Positions 61,563 to 64,000 of a DNA stretch of 64,000 nucleotides are shown here, piece by piece; within the stretch, counting starts at the first letter, position 1, and each line of letters begins with the position of its first letter. A program made the position numbers and the translations under genes. Location of the stretch: assembly GCA_039714735.1 (NCBI GenBank), contig JBDLIT010000001.1, positions 1 through 64,000 on the forward strand, written 5' to 3'. The notes below the pieces were generated by a model. The model had not been told where the DNA came from. It was given only the letters and a program-made list of their open reading frames with translations, and did no database searches. Source of the DNA: JASJBU01 sp039714735. Its GTDB lineage: Bacteria; Pseudomonadota; Gammaproteobacteria; Chromatiales; Chromatiaceae.

Positions 61563-64000
61563 CTACATGATATCCTTTATTGCGGGGTCTGAGAGGCCGC
61601 CTTCGTTGCCATTGGTGTCGTAGGTGGATACTTTGAAAACATAGGTGCCGATCGCGAGATCCATGACCGTATAGCCCGTTGCGCCACCTTCATTGAGATC
61701 TACGATCATCGATACGTCATCTTCATTCGGTCCCATGTAGATTCGATAGCCGTCTATCTCGCTTGGATCTAAATACGAGCCATCGGTTCTGGTGGTTGGT
61801 ATTGTCCAGCTCAATGTGGCTGAACCAGTGGTGATCGGAGCCTCATCCACCATGATACTGATACTATTGAGTGAGTCCTCTGCGGAGCCATCTGAAACAG
61901 AAATGATGATATCTTCGTAGAGACCGAGGTCATTGAGCTCAGGAGTACCGGTAATGACTCCTGATGTGGTGTCAAATGTTGCCCAGGCAGGTAAATTCAT
62001 GACGCTGAAGTTCAGGATGTCACCGTCTGGATCATTTGCACTTGGAAGGAATTGATACATGTCGCCAATGGTGACGCTATTGGCGGGAATGCCGCTGATG
62101 CTGGGAGGTCGATTGGTCTCCGTGACGGTGATGTTGAAGGCGCTCAGAGAGGTCGTAGCGCTACCGTCGGAGACACTGATCACGATGTTGCTGTAGGTGC
62201 TGGCATCGTCGAAATCCGGAGCGCCTGAAAGGGTTCCGGTAGCGGTATTGAAACTGGCCCAGGCTGGCTGATTAGTGATGTTGAAGTTCAAGATGTCACC
62301 GTCAGGATCGCTGGTAGTCGGGGTGAAGGAATAACTGCTGTTTTCCGCTACGCTGGTAGCTGGAATGCCGCTGATGCTGGGAGGCCAGTTGGTATTCGTG
62401 ACGGTGATGCTGAAGGCGCTCAGAGAGGCTGTGGCGCTACCGTCGGAGACACTGATTACGATGTTGCTGTAGGTGTTGGTATCGCCAAAGTCGGGTGTGC
62501 CGGTCAAACTACCAGTACTGGTGCTGAAGTTGGACCAGGATGGTTTGTTTAGAATGCTGAAAGTCAGGGTATCGCCATCGGGATCGCTTGAGGAAGGTGT
62601 GAAACTGTAACTTGCGCCTTCCGCAACACTCAAACTGGGATTGCCATCGATGAGTGGCGCCCGATTGGTATTGGTGACCGTGATATCGAAAGCGCTCAGA
62701 GAGGCTGTGGCGCTGCCATCGGAGACGCTGATCAGGATGTTACTGTAGTTGCCGGAGTCGTCGAAGCCCGGAGCGCCGGACAGGGTTCCGGTGGTGGAGT
62801 CGAAGCTGGCCCAGGCTGGCTTACTGGTGATGCTGAAGCTCATGAGGTCACCGTCAGGATCGTTCGCAACCGGTGTGAACGAATAACCGCCACTTTCTGA
62901 AACGCTGTCGGCGGGTATGCCGTAGATACTGGGGATAGTGTTCTCTATGGGGTCGTCTATTTCGGTGTTCTCGTCAACAACTGTATTGGCGGCTTCATTG
63001 ATGGCATCGATTTGCTCGCTAGAGCTGAGGGCGGTTTCATTGATGGCTTCGTCGAGTGAACTGGTTATATAAAGATCAAGGCTGTAGCGGGCGAGGGCGG
63101 CAATCATGTCTTCTGTGGTGGATCCATCACCCATCTCATTGAGTGCTTTCCTGAGATTTTCGAGCATCGCACTCGGATCTATCACCTGGGTGGCGGTCAG
63201 AGCTGCTTTGGCCTGATCCAGCATTAATGTATTGAGATTGGTGCTTCCGTCTGTTGGTAGGGGCTCACTGCTGGTTCCAGTGATGGTATTGATGGCTGCG
63301 GTCAAAGCATCATCTGCAGGTACATTATTGACGTGAAGATCGTGAAGCATGGCTTCGAGTAATACTTGTAGGCTGACAACATGAGAAACGGCGGTATGGA
63401 GTGGATTGGCGCCATTCACGCCTAGTCCATCCAAGGCGCCGTCAGTCAGGTCGGCCGCCAGTGATTCGAGGATTGTGTCTACATCCGTGGGATTGCCGAT
63501 GATACGGCTGGTGCGGCGCAACATCTCTGCCAGTGCTTCACTTGCATGGGTGATTGTGACCACATTATTTTCATCTATGGTCGTGGATATCGGATCATTG
63601 ACGAGTCCACTATCCAGCCCAAAATTGAGTTTTGCGAGTACGATTTGCGTGGCCCACTGAAGGTTGCTTTCAGTCAGGCCGCCAGGCATTAGTTGTGCCG
63701 TTTTAACAATCAATGTCGAATGAGGATTTAGGTTTGCTTGCTGTGTTGAGTCATTCAGTATGACCGAAACAAGAGTGAAATCGGGTGTTGTGCCGGTTAC
63801 CAGATCTACACCATTAAATGCCTCTAGTACGAGAGGGAAATCTTCTGTTTGAGTACTAATCTCTAACTGATAGTTTGCCTGATCATCACTGGTTGTGGTG
63901 GCAAGAAATGAACTTTGATTATTCTTAATATTGATGATGGCGCCAATGATGGGGCCGTCGCCCACGCTTCCGCTGATCGTTATCTTGTTTTCTGTATTCG
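61563..64000 (-). CDS. large Ig-like repeat protein, N-terminus outside the window
   Basis: An open frame of over 810 residues that continues past the right edge (an internal GTG at 63965 is not the start, as the frame is open to 64000). The visible N-terminal 340 residues are an unknown alpha/beta region. Then come four repeats of 92 residues (276 bases) with DPDGD, PAWASF or similar, GxxxGxP, and ISVSDGSA, matching putative Ig (He_PIG/cadherin-like) domains with calcium-binding DPDGD loops. A fibronectin III-like domain ends the protein (DGYRIYMGPNEDDVSM). It is probably a surface or secreted adhesin-like protein. Confidence 0.88.
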   Translation of the reverse strand, partial: NTENKITISGSVGDGPIIGAIINIKNNQSSFLATTTSDDQANYQLEISTQTEDFPLVLEAFNGVDLVTGTTPDFTLVSVILNDSTQQANLNPHSTLIVKTAQLMPGGLTESNLQWATQIVLAKLNFGLDSGLVNDPISTTIDENNVVTITHASEALAEMLRRTSRIIGNPTDVDTILESLAADLTDGALDGLGVNGANPLHTAVSHVVSLQVLLEAMLHDLHVNNVPADDALTAAINTITGTSSEPLPTDGSTNLNTLMLDQAKAALTATQVIDPSAMLENLRKALNEMGDGSTTEDMIAALARYSLDLYITSSLDEAINETALSSSEQIDAINEAANTVVDENTEIDDPIENTIPSIYGIPADSVSESGGYSFTPVANDPDGDLMSFSITSKPAWASFDSTTGTLSGAPGFDDSGNYSNILISVSDGSATASLSAFDITVTNTNRAPLIDGNPSLSVAEGASYSFTPSSSDPDGDTLTFSILNKPSWSNFSTSTGSLTGTPDFGDTNTYSNIVISVSDGSATASLSAFSITVTNTNWPPSISGIPATSVAENSSYSFTPTTSDPDGDILNFNITNQPAWASFNTATGTLSGAPDFDDASTYSNIVISVSDGSATTSLSAFNITVTETNRPPSISGIPANSVTIGDMYQFLPSANDPDGDILNFSVMNLPAWATFDTTSGVITGTPELNDLGLYEDIIISVSDGSAEDSLNSISIMVDEAPITTGSATLSWTIPTTRTDGSYLDPSEIDGYRIYMGPNEDDVSMIVDLNEGGATGYTVMDLAIGTYVFKVSTYDTNGNEGGLSDPAIKDIM

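Noticed and set aside
61850..62990. Regular repeats as a CRISPR array
   Set aside because: The period is 276 bases, a multiple of three, and encodes Ig-like domains in one frame; there are no short repeats with unique spacers.

Overview
The window looks like chromosome of a gammaproteobacterium rich in c-type cytochromes and cyclic-di-GMP signalling. Housekeeping genes with typical gammaproteobacterial form and order (hda-wrbA-arsC beside a YihY gene, bolA, fabA, proS, oxyR, sfsA, cpdA, ExeA/ExeB-type secretion helpers, amtB) support this. An octaheme tetrathionate-reductase-family cytochrome, a nonaheme lipoprotein and thioredoxin/TolC/HlyD genes suggest a sulfur-oxidising Chromatiales-type organism, perhaps a Sedimenticola/Thiodiazotropha relative. 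That placement is inference from gene content only.

Layout. 1-250: the displaced 3' half of a tRNA-Met plus its terminator, probably the end of an integrated element lying to the left. 400-6550: coiled-coil protein, amtB, queD-like, unknown protein, phosphopantetheinyl transferase, nickel/cobalt-type transporter, HDOD protein. 6560-12000: a 1647-residue hybrid kinase/GGDEF/EAL protein with a decayed ABC-type substrate-binding gene directly upstream. 12050-19300: EamA transporter, a YCF48-like lipoprotein, three tandem secreted paralogues sharing a six-cysteine domain I do not recognise (the first also carries a heme motif), and a nonaheme lipoprotein. 19500-22530: ExeA and ExeB. 22600-32500: diguanylate cyclase, glycogen phosphorylase, a FIST sensor overlapping a GAF-PAS-GGDEF-EAL gene, a PDC-type sensor, a cupin. 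32700-38140: small membrane protein, alanine:sodium symporter, REP-like hairpins, a membrane protein coupled to an exported caspase with a SPOR domain, then a RAYT transposase gene framed by inverted REPs and further repeats.

38140-45800: recQ, a glutaredoxin-like gene, bolA, hda-wrbA-arsC, YihY, and a possible c-di-GMP effector. 46000-49470: one tight operon of two exported thioredoxin-fold proteins, TolC, an HlyD-type adaptor and acylphosphatase, with no pump gene. 49480-57400: proline-rich exported protein, sfsA, cpdA, oxyR, a fused aldolase/dehydrogenase, fabA, proS. 57470-60250: a decayed ABC ATPase tail, then a cytochrome b and octaheme cytochrome pair read from behind a truncated cydA start. 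60600-64000: MIF-like tautomerase, DUF4124 protein and the C-terminal part of a large protein with Ig-like repeats.

The signalling proteins (three GGDEF proteins, two of them with EAL, an HDOD protein and a possible PilZ-like effector) could form a local c-di-GMP network. The best candidates for undescribed biology are the six-cysteine paralogue cluster with its multiheme neighbour, the exported caspase-SPOR pair, the thioredoxin/TolC/HlyD operon, and the octaheme operon that sits behind the cydA start.
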